Shown piece after piece: positions 16,306 to 24,616 of a stretch of DNA of 64,000 nucleotides; positions within the stretch are counted from its first letter, which is position 1; each line of letters begins with the position of its first letter. Location of the stretch: positions 45,554 to 109,553 of the forward strand of contig JAEXZY010000139.1 in the NCBI GenBank assembly GCA_023404955.1. The letters run 5' to 3'. This stretch comes from Actinomycetes bacterium. GTDB taxonomy: Bacteria; Actinomycetota; Actinomycetes; Mycobacteriales; Mycobacteriaceae. The translations under genes were made by a program, and so were the position numbers. The notes under the pieces are model-generated. The model had not been told where the DNA came from. It did not search any database and saw nothing but the letters and a program-made list of their open reading frames with translations.

Positions 16306-16318
16306 TCGAAAAAATCGA
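16306..16318. promoter_or_regulatory. Likely LysR operator TCGA-N5-TCGA
   Basis: TCGAAAAAATCGA is a perfect 4+4 inverted repeat around A5, within a longer symmetric ATC...GAT context of the T-N11-A type used by LysR proteins. It is centred about 36 bp before the predicted start of the LysR transcript, where binding would block its own promoter, and ~90 bp from the divergent prpF-like ATG. A weaker ACCGG-N10-CCGGT repeat lies at 16248-16267. Confidence 0.5.
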
Positions 16319-16335
16319 TATGCGTTAAGTTGAGC

Positions 16336-16341
16336 TATACT
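16336..16341 (+). promoter_or_regulatory. -10 hexamer TATACT of the LysR gene
   Basis: TATACT is a near-consensus -10 and predicts initiation at 16347-16349, two to four bases ahead of the GTG at 16351. The LysR mRNA is therefore leaderless or nearly so, which decides the start codon against the TTG at 16330 that lies upstream of the -10. Confidence 0.65.
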
Positions 16342-16350
16342 CTGCTGAGT

Positions 16351-17253
16351 GTGACCGACCTCGACCCACGGCGCCTGCTGCTGCTCGTCGACGTGGTGCG
16401 AGCCGGCTCGCTGACCGCCGCCGCGGGCCGGCTGAGCTACACCACCTCGGCCATCTCCCAGCAGATCGCCAAGCTGGAAGCCGAAGCGGGACAACCACTT
16501 CTGGAGCGCCACGCCCGTGGAGTACGGCTCACCGAGGCGGGCGCCGCGCTCATCCGGCGCGCCGAGCGAATCGAACTGCAGCTACGGGCGGCGCGCAGTG
16601 AACTCGACGACATCGCCGGGCTGCGGTCCGGGACGGTCCGCCTCGGCACATTTCCCACCGCCGGCGCGGGCTTGCTCCCCCGGGTGGTGAAGGACTTCAA
16701 ATCCCGCCACCCCGCCGTCTCACTGACCGTGCGCAGCTCCCGGTTCGCGGCGCTGCGCGCGATGCTCGACGCCCGCGAGATCGAGCTCTCGCTCCTGTGG
16801 GACTACCACTGGGCCCCTGTCGCCGACACCGACCTCGCCGTCCGAGAGCTCCTCGTCGACCCGCCGATGCTGCTGGTGTCGGCCAATCACCGCTACGCCG
16901 AACGGTCATCGATCGACATGAGGGAGCTCGCCGACGAGCAGTGGATCACCCGTGAGGACACCCATCCGGTCGGCGAGGCCCTCGAACGCGCGTGCAGTGC
17001 AGCGGGTTTCAGCCCATCAGTGGCCTTCGCCGCCAACGACTACCAGGAGGCACAGGCGATGGTGGCCATCGACCTGGGAGTGTCGATGGCACCGCGACTG
17101 GCGCTGTCCAATCTGCGCGACGACGTCCGCGTGCTCGCGTTGCGAGGCGCACCCGCCCGACGAATCCTGTTGGCCCACTTGGCGGAGCATCGGCTCACCC
17201 CGGCCGAGTCCAAGCTGTCCGACACGTTCGTCGCCGTCGCAGGTGCCGGATGA
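16351..17253 (+). CDS. LysR-family transcriptional regulator of the importer/isomerase cluster
   Basis: This 300-residue LysR protein has an N-terminal winged helix (AGSLTAAAGRLSYTTSAISQ, ~17-36), then a linker helix and an effector-binding domain from ~residue 90 (GTVRLGTFPTAGAGLLPRVV). It is divergent from the prpF-like/ABC operon with a LysR-type palindrome between them, so it most likely controls that operon in response to the imported acid or its isomer. It probably also represses itself. The start GTG is fixed by the TATACT promoter immediately upstream. It ends 5 bp before the convergent oxidoreductase. Confidence 0.88.
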   Translation: MTDLDPRRLLLLVDVVRAGSLTAAAGRLSYTTSAISQQIAKLEAEAGQPLLERHARGVRLTEAGAALIRRAERIELQLRAARSELDDIAGLRSGTVRLGTFPTAGAGLLPRVVKDFKSRHPAVSLTVRSSRFAALRAMLDAREIELSLLWDYHWAPVADTDLAVRELLVDPPMLLVSANHRYAERSSIDMRELADEQWITREDTHPVGEALERACSAAGFSPSVAFAANDYQEAQAMVAIDLGVSMAPRLALSNLRDDVRVLALRGAPARRILLAHLAEHRLTPAESKLSDTFVAVAGAG

Positions 17254-17257
17254 GGTC

Positions 17258-18358
17258 TCAGCGCGCCCGAATACCCCGATAGATGCCGCGCGCCACGATC
17301 CAGGGCATCAACACCCGCTCGAACGACCACGCCGGGAAGCGGAACGCACGCCCGTTGGGCGCGAACACCTCGAGCCCGTCGGGCTGGATACCCAGCACCG
17401 ATCCCCACCTCCGGGTGGGCGGCTTGTACTCACTGAGCTCGCCCCCGTCGAAGAACGCGCGAACGTTGCGGGCCAGCAGGCCGTCCGCGCGGTTGCGTGC
17501 GGAGCTACGCAGCGGATCGGTGGCGGCCACGTCACCGATCGCGAACACCTCCGGGTGCCCGGGTACCTGCAGCGTCGCGGTGACGCGCACGAATCCCTGC
17601 TCGTCGAGGAGGTCGGCGGGCAACCAGCCGGTGTTGGGCACCACCCGGCCGATCGCCCACAGCACCACGTCGGCGGTCGCGGGCGGTTGCCCGGTGCTCC
17701 AGTGCACGGGGCCCGTGGTCAAGTCGGCAGGCGTCTCCCGCACGTCGGCACGGTGACCGGGATGCAGGTGGACCCCGGCGTCGATCAGCCTGCGCTGCAC
17801 CGTCTTCCAGGTCCTCGGATGATGCCCGACGAGCGCACGCTCGCCCGGGTAGTACAGGTCGACCCGCGTCCCGGGCCAGGTGGTCGCGATCTGGGCGGCG
17901 CTGCTGACCGCGGCCGCGCCGCCGCCGACGACGATCACCGACCGCGCCGCGGCAAGCCTCTCGTGCGGTGCGCGCAGGTCCGCGTCGACCTCGTCGGCAC
18001 CCTGCAGCACGGGCGTGCGCCAGAACCCGTTGCGTACGCCGGTGGCGATGACGAGAGCGTCGTAGGGCACCTGCTGAGCCGTCCCGTCGGCGGCTTCCAC
18101 GGTGACGCAGCGCGATTCGAGGTCCACGTCGGCGAGGGTGCCGTGCACGGTGGTGACCCGGTCCAGTCCTCGGAAGCGGCTGTAAGGAATCCAGTTGTGC
18201 CGCGCCCACTCGTCGGGCCGGGCCAACCGCCAGCCGAGCTCCTGGCCACTGACCAGGCCGGGCTTGCTGCAGATTCCGGTGACCTGGGTGTGGCGGGCCA
18301 GCTTGATCGCCGTCAGGACGCCGGTATCGCCGAGCCCGGCGATCACCACCCGCTTCAC
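17258..18358 (-). CDS. NADH-dehydrogenase/AIF-like FAD-dependent oxidoreductase
   Basis: This 366-residue flavoprotein has the two-dinucleotide-domain layout of NDH-2/FSP1-like enzymes. FAD binding is at residues 4-10 (VIAGLGDTG), NAD(P)H binding at ~135-142 (VVGGGAAAV) and the final FAD motif at VFAIGDVAATD (~285). The last ~60 residues (WSFERVLMPWIVARG) could sit on the membrane. The GTG start overlaps the DUF1295 stop (GTGA), so it is the third gene of an operon with glutaminyl cyclase and the DUF1295 protein. It may oxidise NAD(P)H with quinone or a small acceptor. The first motif is GxGxTG rather than the classical GxGxxG, and no redox-active Cys pair is present. Confidence 0.82.
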   Translation of the reverse strand: MKRVVIAGLGDTGVLTAIKLARHTQVTGICSKPGLVSGQELGWRLARPDEWARHNWIPYSRFRGLDRVTTVHGTLADVDLESRCVTVEAADGTAQQVPYDALVIATGVRNGFWRTPVLQGADEVDADLRAPHERLAAARSVIVVGGGAAAVSSAAQIATTWPGTRVDLYYPGERALVGHHPRTWKTVQRRLIDAGVHLHPGHRADVRETPADLTTGPVHWSTGQPPATADVVLWAIGRVVPNTGWLPADLLDEQGFVRVTATLQVPGHPEVFAIGDVAATDPLRSSARNRADGLLARNVRAFFDGGELSEYKPPTRRWGSVLGIQPDGLEVFAPNGRAFRFPAWSFERVLMPWIVARGIYRGIRAR

Positions 18359-19248
18359 GCGCGCGCCTTTGCGGGCGGGCGGGGAACGAAACGCGACACC
18401 CGATCGATGACCGCCTGGTAGTCCGGCCGGCGCGCCAAGCTGCGCTCCTCCATCATCGGGATGCTTGCTCCCAAGAACATCGCGAGCATCGCGGCCGCAC
18501 CCGCTAACAACCACCACGCCGTCGGCCAGGCCGCCACACCGAACAGGGCCAGCGCGAACCAGAAGCCGAACTCGCCGAAGTAGTTCGGATGCCGCGACCA
18601 CGCCCACAGCCCCCGATCCATCACCTGACCGGGCCGACGGTCGCGCACGAAGCGGTGCATCTGCGCATCGGCGACGAATTCGAGTGCCACCGCTGCCAAT
18701 CCGAGCACGAACGCGACGATGCTCAGCCACACCACACCGCGCCCCGGCGTCGTCATCGCGACGTAGACCGGCACCATCGCGAGGAACACCTGCAGCGTCG
18801 GGATCAGGTGAATGGCCACCAGATCGACCACGAACTCCCAGCGCCCCGCCCGCTCGCGGAACATCGGATAGCGCCAATCCTCATGATGCAGACCGGGAAA
18901 CGCATAGACCCAGTTACCGGTCAGCCGCACCGCCCACACCACCACCAGCACGGCGACCAGCCATGAACGCAGCGGGTCCCCGTCCCCCTGACTCCACCAG
19001 TAGAACAGCAGCAGCGGCGGGATCACGCTCCAATACGCGTCGTAGAAGCTGGAATTGCCGTAGGCCCGGCTGAACGCGAACACCACCAGCGTGGCCAGCA
19101 CGTCAGCGATCAGCGTGTCCAGCCAGAGCCGTCCGGTGCCCGGTCCCCACAGCGACCACGCGGCGGCCACAGCGACGGCCACCACGTAGGCCACGGTCAC
19201 GATCGTCAGCGAACGCGCTTTGCTCATTCGGGTGCTCACCGGGGTCAT
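18355..19248 (-). CDS. DUF1295 membrane protein (steroid 5-alpha-reductase-like fold)
   Basis: This 297-residue multi-pass membrane protein of the DUF1295/isoprenylcysteine-methyltransferase-like superfamily has about eight hydrophobic segments. The conserved C-terminal block is GLWAWSRHPNYFGE (~220-233), the NADPH- or cofactor-site signature of steroid reductase-like proteins. The N-terminal half carries NSSFYDAYWSVIPP. The ATG overlaps the glutaminyl cyclase stop as ATGA. In mycobacteria such proteins could reduce a lipid or sterol double bond, and the following flavoprotein would be a possible electron source. Neither point is proven. Confidence 0.85.
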   Translation of the reverse strand: MTPVSTRMSKARSLTIVTVAYVVAVAVAAAWSLWGPGTGRLWLDTLIADVLATLVVFAFSRAYGNSSFYDAYWSVIPPLLLFYWWSQGDGDPLRSWLVAVLVVVWAVRLTGNWVYAFPGLHHEDWRYPMFRERAGRWEFVVDLVAIHLIPTLQVFLAMVPVYVAMTTPGRGVVWLSIVAFVLGLAAVALEFVADAQMHRFVRDRRPGQVMDRGLWAWSRHPNYFGEFGFWFALALFGVAAWPTAWWLLAGAAAMLAMFLGASIPMMEERSLARRPDYQAVIDRVSRFVPRPPAKARA

Positions 19249-20036
19249 CCCAGCCGCACCCGGAACGTCGTCGGCCAGTACTTTCCGGTCAGCAGGAACT
19301 CGTCACCGGCGACGTGCGCGATGCCGTTGAGCACCTGCGCCGTCGGTGGGATGCCGCGCGCACGTAGCCCGCTCGCATCGACCGCGAGATCCACCACGCC
19401 GGTGCTCGGATCGATCCGCACGATCTGATCGGTGGGCCACACGTTCGCCCACACCCGGTCACCCACGCACTCGAGCTCGTTGAGCCCGGTCACAGGCCGG
19501 CCGTCCTTGGTGACGTCGACGCCACCCGTCTCGGTCAGATCCTCGGCGGTCTGGAAGCGCAGCCTGGCGGTGCCGTCGCTGCGGATCAGCCGGTCACCGT
19601 CGCGGCACAACCCCCAGCCCTGCGGCGCGAGCGGAACTTCACGAATCGGGGTCAGCGTCCCCCGATCCCATTCGACCGCCACGCCGTCGGTGTAGGTGAG
19701 CTGCCAGATGCGGTCCCCGACCACGGTGACGCCCTCACCGAAGTAGCGGCCGGGCATGTCGACGGCCTTGCGGACGGCGCCGGTGTCGGGGTCGAGCTCG
19801 CGCAGCTGCGAGGTGCCGACTTCCCCGGTGCCCTCGTAGAGCACCCCGTCGTCGATCTCGAAACCCTCGGTGAACGCCATCGGATCGTGCGGCATCTCCC
19901 CCAGCACAACGGGCTCGATCACCGGCACCGCCGCGACCCCCGGTGGCGTGTCGGGCTCGGCGTGCGCGCCCGGCACCACGGTGACCACCGCCAGCACCGC
20001 CAGCGCGATACCCGCCCACTTCTGCCGTCTGGTCAT
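19245..20036 (-). CDS. Secreted glutaminyl-peptide cyclotransferase (plant/bacterial beta-propeller type)
   Basis: This 263-residue exported enzyme converts N-terminal Gln or Glu of peptides to pyroglutamate. A signal peptide covers residues 1-26 (MTRRQKWAG start, cleavage after AHA). The mature sequence has family motifs PHDPMAFTEGF, EGTGEVGTSQLRE, YFGEGVTV, LNELECVGDRVWANVWPTD and LNGIAHV, which build the five-bladed propeller. Length is standard. It leads the minus-strand operon and is only 30 bp from the divergent zinc dehydrogenase start, so the two promoters overlap. Confidence 0.9.
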   Translation of the reverse strand: MTRRQKWAGIALAVLAVVTVVPGAHAEPDTPPGVAAVPVIEPVVLGEMPHDPMAFTEGFEIDDGVLYEGTGEVGTSQLRELDPDTGAVRKAVDMPGRYFGEGVTVVGDRIWQLTYTDGVAVEWDRGTLTPIREVPLAPQGWGLCRDGDRLIRSDGTARLRFQTAEDLTETGGVDVTKDGRPVTGLNELECVGDRVWANVWPTDQIVRIDPSTGVVDLAVDASGLRARGIPPTAQVLNGIAHVAGDEFLLTGKYWPTTFRVRLG

Positions 20037-20066
20037 ACCGTTGTTCTACCGTGCGACGATGGGCCG

Positions 20067-21227
20067 ATGAAAGCGGTCAGCTGTGTGCACGGTTCCCTTG
20101 ACGTGATCGACGCCCCCGATCCCGTACCCACAGACGACCAGCTGGTGCTCGAGGTGCTGCGCTGCGGCATCTGCGGATCGGACCTGCACGCCAAGGACCA
20201 CGCCGACGAACTCACCGAGGTCATGGCCGAAGGCGGCTACACCGACTTCATGCGCGGCGACACCCCGGTGGTGATGGGCCACGAGTTCTGCGGTGTGGTC
20301 GCCGAGCGCGGCCGCAAGGTGGGCAAGGCGTTCGCGCCCGGCACCACGGTGGTGTCGTTCCCGTTGCTGCGAGCCCACGGTGGCGTGCACCTGACGGGCC
20401 TCTCCCCGTTGGCGCCGGGTGCCTACGCCGAGCGGGTACTGGCCGAGGCCGCGATGACGTTCGCCGTGCCCAACGGGCTGGACCCGGGGACGGCGGCCCT
20501 CACCGAGCCGATGGCAGTGGCCTACCACGCGGTGCGACGCAGCGAGATCGCCACTAAGGACGTCGCGATCGTGCTGGGTTGCGGCCCCGTCGGACTCGCG
20601 GTCATCTGTCACCTCAAGACGCTCGGCGTCCGCACGATCGTCGCCAGCGACTTCTCCCCCGGCCGACGGGCATTGGCCGCCCGATGCGGCGCCGACGTCG
20701 TCGTCGACCCGGCTGCCGAGTCGCCGTACGAGGCGGTACCCGCCAAGCAGCGGGGCATGACCGAACTGCCGGCGCTCTACGAGCTCGGGATGGGCTCGAT
20801 GGAGAAGCTGCGCAAGGTCCCCGGCTGGTCGCACGTCTACCGGCTGGCTGACCGCCTCGGCGGGACGGCACCCAAGCGGCCGGTGATCTTCGAGTGCGTC
20901 GGGGTGCCCGGCATGATCGACGGGGTGATCGGAGCTGCGCCGCTCGCGTCACGGATCGTCGTGGTCGGCGTGTGTATGGGCGACGACAAGATCCGGCCCG
21001 CGATGGCGATCGGCAAGGAGGTCGACATCCGGTTCGCGTTCGGCTACACGCCGCTGGAGTTCCGCGACACGTTGCACATGCTGGCCGACGGCAAGCTCGA
21101 CGCCTCGGCGCTGGTGACCGGGACCGTGGGCCTCGACGGCGTGGCCGCGGCCTTCGACGCGCTGGGCGACCCCGAGACGCACGCCAAGATCCTCATCGAC
21201 CCCGCCAGCTCCGCCGTCACCGTCTAG
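20067..21227 (+). CDS. Zinc-binding medium-chain alcohol dehydrogenase
   Basis: This 386-residue MDR enzyme has catalytic zinc ligands Cys36 (GICGSD) and His72-Glu73 (GHEF), and a nucleotide fold at ~175 (VLGCGPVGLA). The structural-zinc four-Cys loop is absent. A longer-than-usual insertion (~235-275, including QRGMTELPALYELG) is typical of an uncharacterised actinobacterial subgroup. A TACCGT -10 at 20047-20052 would start RNA near 20059. The stop overlaps the convergent cupin gene's stop by a few bases. Substrate is unknown. Confidence 0.85.
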   Translation: MKAVSCVHGSLDVIDAPDPVPTDDQLVLEVLRCGICGSDLHAKDHADELTEVMAEGGYTDFMRGDTPVVMGHEFCGVVAERGRKVGKAFAPGTTVVSFPLLRAHGGVHLTGLSPLAPGAYAERVLAEAAMTFAVPNGLDPGTAALTEPMAVAYHAVRRSEIATKDVAIVLGCGPVGLAVICHLKTLGVRTIVASDFSPGRRALAARCGADVVVDPAAESPYEAVPAKQRGMTELPALYELGMGSMEKLRKVPGWSHVYRLADRLGGTAPKRPVIFECVGVPGMIDGVIGAAPLASRIVVVGVCMGDDKIRPAMAIGKEVDIRFAFGYTPLEFRDTLHMLADGKLDASALVTGTVGLDGVAAAFDALGDPETHAKILIDPASSAVTV

Positions 21228-21658
21228 ATGGGCAGCGCCGGGTTCGCCGAGTCCAGGTGCTCGACGGTGGTGAACACCAGCTGCGTGTCGCCGACGTTCT
21301 CGATGTCGTGCAGCAGGAATTCCCCTGCGGCGAAACGGAAGTGGCGGGTTTCCCCGGCGTCGTAGGACACCTCGCGGGTGGTGCCGTCGGCGGTGTGCTG
21401 CCGGCTGCGCCCGGCGTTGACCGCGGTCCAGAAGTAGTTCAGAACGTGGCGGTGGGCATGCCACCGCTCACCCGGTGCGAGCCGGATCTCCCAGACCCGG
21501 ACCCGGTCGTTCGCACTGAGCAACCGCGAGCCCACATGCCCGTCGTGCGCGTACTCGGTGAACTCGGCGCGCAGGTCGTCGCTCCAGCCCTCGAAGTCGC
21601 TGCCCACCAACGTCCCCGCGAGCGGGGCGTCGGTGAGGAAGTCGCGGGTACTGGTCAT
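21224..21658 (-). CDS. Cupin-domain protein, last gene of the PucR-linked operon
   Basis: This 144-residue single cupin has motif 1 RWHAHRHVLNYFW (~72-84), in which His-x-His precedes the beta turn, and motif 2 FRFAAGEFLLHDIEN (~108-122) with the second-strand His. It could bind a metal and act as a small dioxygenase or isomerase, or serve as a binding protein. GAGGAGA lies 5 nt before the ATG. It follows the FAD monooxygenase by 16 bp on the same strand and so likely handles a product of that pathway. Confidence 0.8.
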   Translation of the reverse strand: MTSTRDFLTDAPLAGTLVGSDFEGWSDDLRAEFTEYAHDGHVGSRLLSANDRVRVWEIRLAPGERWHAHRHVLNYFWTAVNAGRSRQHTADGTTREVSYDAGETRHFRFAAGEFLLHDIENVGDTQLVFTTVEHLDSANPALPI

Positions 21659-21674
21659 GGTCTCTCCTCGTGGG

Positions 21675-22871
21675 TTAGCGGCCCGGGCCGTAGAGGCCGA
21701 ACCGGTTGTCGGGATCGCCGGGCACCCAGGTGCAGTCCACCTGCGATCGGGTGCCCATTTCCTTGACGCGGCGCAGCAGCCGCTGCCCCAGCTCGAGCTG
21801 GCCGGGCTCCCATTTGGCCAGCGCTTCTGTGACGTCGCTGCTGTCGGACAGTGCGTCGTAGAGCGCCCAGGCGTTCGCGGCCGCCTTGGCGGTGCCTGCG
21901 GCGGCATGCGGGCGGGCGGCGCTGGCCGCATCCCCGACGAGCGCCACCCGCCCCAGTGCCATCTGCGAGGCGCCGACGTCGTACACCGCCTGCAGGTAGG
22001 GCTGCTCGGTGCGCAGCACCACCTCCGCTGCGGCTGGTGCCAGGAGTTCCGTTGCCGCCGAACGCATCTCGTCGACAAACCGGTCCTGCACCTGACCGGG
22101 GTGCAACGACACCCCGGCGACGAAGCCGCGCTTGTCGGTCATCAGTTCGTCGAGCTGGTACCCCTCGGGCACATTGCGGTACCAGACGTAGTTGAGCAGC
22201 CGCTCCCCCACAGCGAGGCCGCCCCCCGGCGCGGGGATCGGATAGACATTGATGTGGGTGTGCGGTGCGACGCTGTAGCTGATCGAGTCATGAAGCAGCT
22301 CGAACGTTTCGGGTGACACCTCACGCTCGGGCACCGTGCCGCGCCAGCCGACGTAGCCGGAGTACTCCATGCGTGCCTGCGGTGCGATGCGGCGCCGGCT
22401 CGGTGAGCCGATACCGTCGGCGAACACCACGAGCTCGGCGGTGTCGACCCGCCCCGAGGCGAACCGCACGGTCACGGCGTCGGCGTCCTGGTCGAAGCCG
22501 GCGGCGTACTCGCCCAGGTGGTAGTGCTCGGTGCCGAAATCAGTCAGAAGGGCGCGGTAGAACGTGCCCCACGACGTGTAGCTCCACGGCGCGTTCTCAC
22601 GGTGCACGACCGAGTTGTCCGGCCCGAGGTACTGCACGAAATGCGTTCTGGTGCTCACTGTCTCAGGGTGTTGCGTGCTGCACTCGGCGAACCAGCGCAG
22701 CGTGTCGGGCTGGAGCACGATGCCTCCGCCGCGGCCGTCGAGGTCGGTCGGCGTGCGCTCGTAGACATCGACGTCGAAGCCGAGGCGGCGTAGCAGCAGG
22801 GCCGTCGTCAACCCGCCGATCGATCCGCCGATCACGAGGGCGCGGTGCCCGCTCCAGGTCGTGTCACTCAT
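21675..22871 (-). CDS. FAD-dependent aromatic monooxygenase (2,6-dihydroxypyridine/salicylate hydroxylase-like)
   Basis: This 398-residue class A flavoprotein hydroxylase has GGSIGGL (~15-21) for FAD/NADH binding, a DG motif at ~155 (VFADGIGSPSRRR) and LVGDAASAARPH (~285) for FAD ribityl binding. The overall pattern, including YVGWRG and EGYQLDELMTDK, resembles 2,6-dihydroxypyridine 3-monooxygenase and related decarboxylating hydroxylases. It would add a hydroxyl to an aromatic or N-heteroaromatic ring using NAD(P)H and O2. AGGAG lies upstream of ATG 22871, which overlaps the amidohydrolase stop by 8 bp. Its ring substrate probably enters through the co-transcribed importer. Confidence 0.86.
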   Translation of the reverse strand: MSDTTWSGHRALVIGGSIGGLTTALLLRRLGFDVDVYERTPTDLDGRGGGIVLQPDTLRWFAECSTQHPETVSTRTHFVQYLGPDNSVVHRENAPWSYTSWGTFYRALLTDFGTEHYHLGEYAAGFDQDADAVTVRFASGRVDTAELVVFADGIGSPSRRRIAPQARMEYSGYVGWRGTVPEREVSPETFELLHDSISYSVAPHTHINVYPIPAPGGGLAVGERLLNYVWYRNVPEGYQLDELMTDKRGFVAGVSLHPGQVQDRFVDEMRSAATELLAPAAAEVVLRTEQPYLQAVYDVGASQMALGRVALVGDAASAARPHAAAGTAKAAANAWALYDALSDSSDVTEALAKWEPGQLELGQRLLRRVKEMGTRSQVDCTWVPGDPDNRFGLYGPGR

Positions 22872-23859
22872 AGTGTTCTCCTGTGTCGAGTCCGAGGAAC
22901 GCTCGGGCGTTGGCCTCCAGCGCGGCGTCGTCGATGCCCGCCGCACGCGGGAGGTCGAGAGGGGTGGGGGTGCCCATGTCGAACGGGTAGTCGCTGCCGC
23001 ACATCAGGTGGGCCGGATCTGCCTGCGCACGCAGCAGCTGCAGTGTCGGCACGTCATGGGTGAGCGTGTCGAACCACAACTGGGAGAACATCTCCCGGGG
23101 CGGTCGGGTGCCTGATCCCCGCACGTCGGCGCGGTGCTGCCAGCCGTGCGCCCAGCGTCCCACCAGCGCGGGTGCGCAGCCCCCTCCGTGTACCAGACAG
23201 ATTCTCAAGTTCGGGAACTCGTCGAGCACTCCGCCGAGGGTGAGGGCGGCTGCCGCCGTGGCGGATTCGACGGGGTTGCCGATCAGATTCGCCAGGTAGT
23301 GCGACGACCATTCCGGCCGTGGCAGCTGCATCGGATGGACGAGCACGGCGAGGTCGAGACCGGCTGCTGTCTGGACGATCTCGCGCATCGGCTCGCTGTC
23401 GAACGATGACGTGCCCAGCAGCGGCGGCACGGCGATCCCGTACATGCCTGCGGTGCCGGCCAGCGCCGTCATCTGCTTGGCGGCCGCCTCGGGGTCGCGC
23501 AATGACACCAGCCCGAGACCCACCAGCCGGCCCTCGCTGTCCCGGCAGACCTTGGCGAGGTCGTCGTTGAAGGTGCCGACGAACTCGTCGACGTCGGCTC
23601 CGGGGCCAGCATCAGCGACCGGGAACGCGAAGGGTGGGGCGGACAGCACGCGCGCGCCCAACCCCGCGGCATCGGTGTCCGCCAGCACCCGGGACACATC
23701 GCTCATCGCCTCGGTCTCGATGGACAACGGCAGCTCGCCCAGGTGCAACTGCCCGTCATGGTCGCGCAGCGGCGGCAGCGGCGAGCCGGGTGCAAGCCCG
23801 AAGAGGTGTTGCGGCAACCAGTGTGCGTGGACGTCGATCGGCCCGCGGCGCAGGGTCAT
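22864..23859 (-). CDS. Amidohydrolase-family (ACMSD/gamma-resorcylate-decarboxylase-like) protein
   Basis: This 331-residue TIM-barrel metal enzyme has DVHAHW (His11, His13) at the end of strand 1, a VHP His (~175), LVHGGG His (~225) and GSDYPFD Asp (~290), the metal-site set of the amidohydrolase_2 family. This family contains ACMS decarboxylase, resorcylate decarboxylases and related C-C lyases. With the adjacent aromatic hydroxylase it may decarboxylate an aromatic acid or cleave a ring-opened product. The ATG overlaps the ABC ATPase stop (ATGA). Confidence 0.86.
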   Translation of the reverse strand: MTLRRGPIDVHAHWLPQHLFGLAPGSPLPPLRDHDGQLHLGELPLSIETEAMSDVSRVLADTDAAGLGARVLSAPPFAFPVADAGPGADVDEFVGTFNDDLAKVCRDSEGRLVGLGLVSLRDPEAAAKQMTALAGTAGMYGIAVPPLLGTSSFDSEPMREIVQTAAGLDLAVLVHPMQLPRPEWSSHYLANLIGNPVESATAAAALTLGGVLDEFPNLRICLVHGGGCAPALVGRWAHGWQHRADVRGSGTRPPREMFSQLWFDTLTHDVPTLQLLRAQADPAHLMCGSDYPFDMGTPTPLDLPRAAGIDDAALEANARAFLGLDTGEHYE

Positions 23860-24602
23860 GCCGCCGATCCCATCGCCTCGAGCGCCTCGAAACGGGCGAG
23901 CACCTCGGCCTGTAGCAGGGCCACCGCCGGGTCGGAGGCCCGGCGCGGCCGCGGCAGGTCGACGTCGATGATCTCGTGCACCCGGCCACCGGGAGCGAGC
24001 ACCACGATGCGGTCGGAGAGCTGGACCGCCTCGGTGACGTCGTGGGTGACGAACATGACCGTGCGCCGGGATTCCAGCCAGATCCGCTCGAGATGCTCAC
24101 GCAGCGTGCGGGAGGTCATCGCGTCGAGGTGGCTGAACGGCTCGTCCATCAACAGCACATCCGGTTCGACGGCGAACGCGCGGGCGATGCCGATGCGCTG
24201 CTGCTGACCGCCGGACAGCTGGGCGGGGAAGCGGTCCGCACAGTGGCTCAGGCCGACCAGGTCGAGGTAGTGCCGGGCGCGGTCCTGCCAGCCGTCGCGC
24301 TCGTGCTGGACGAAGCCGAGGTTGGCCATCACGGTGCGCCACGGCAGCAGCCGCGGGTCCTGGAACACGTAACCCACGCGGGCATCCCGGGCACCGGCCC
24401 GCAACGCGACCGTGCCGGAGGTGTGCGGTTCGATGCCGGAGACGATGTTGAGCAGCGTGGTCTTGCCACTCCCCGACGGTCCGACGACCGATACGAACGT
24501 CTCCCCAGAAATGGTCAGGTCGATGTCGTCGATAACGCGGGTGACCGCGCCGCGGCGGTCCGTGTATTCCTTGATGAGACTCTGGATTTCGATGGATGCC
24601 AT
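23856..24602 (-). CDS. NitT/TauT-family ABC importer ATP-binding protein
   Basis: This 248-residue ATPase of the nitrate/sulfonate/taurine (SsuB/TauB) class has Walker A GPSGSGKTT (~41-49), Q-loop VFQDPRLLPW, signature LSGGQQQR, Walker B LLMDEPFSHLD and the switch His in VTHDV. There is no regulatory C-terminal extension. The ATG has a modest GAGAAG site and follows the permease stop by 14 bp. It works with the two permeases and lipoprotein of the same operon to bring in the substrate of the downstream enzymes. Confidence 0.92.
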   Translation of the reverse strand: MASIEIQSLIKEYTDRRGAVTRVIDDIDLTISGETFVSVVGPSGSGKTTLLNIVSGIEPHTSGTVALRAGARDARVGYVFQDPRLLPWRTVMANLGFVQHERDGWQDRARHYLDLVGLSHCADRFPAQLSGGQQQRIGIARAFAVEPDVLLMDEPFSHLDAMTSRTLREHLERIWLESRRTVMFVTHDVTEAVQLSDRIVVLAPGGRVHEIIDVDLPRPRRASDPAVALLQAEVLARFEALEAMGSAA

Positions 24603-24616
24603 GGACTTCTCGCTTT

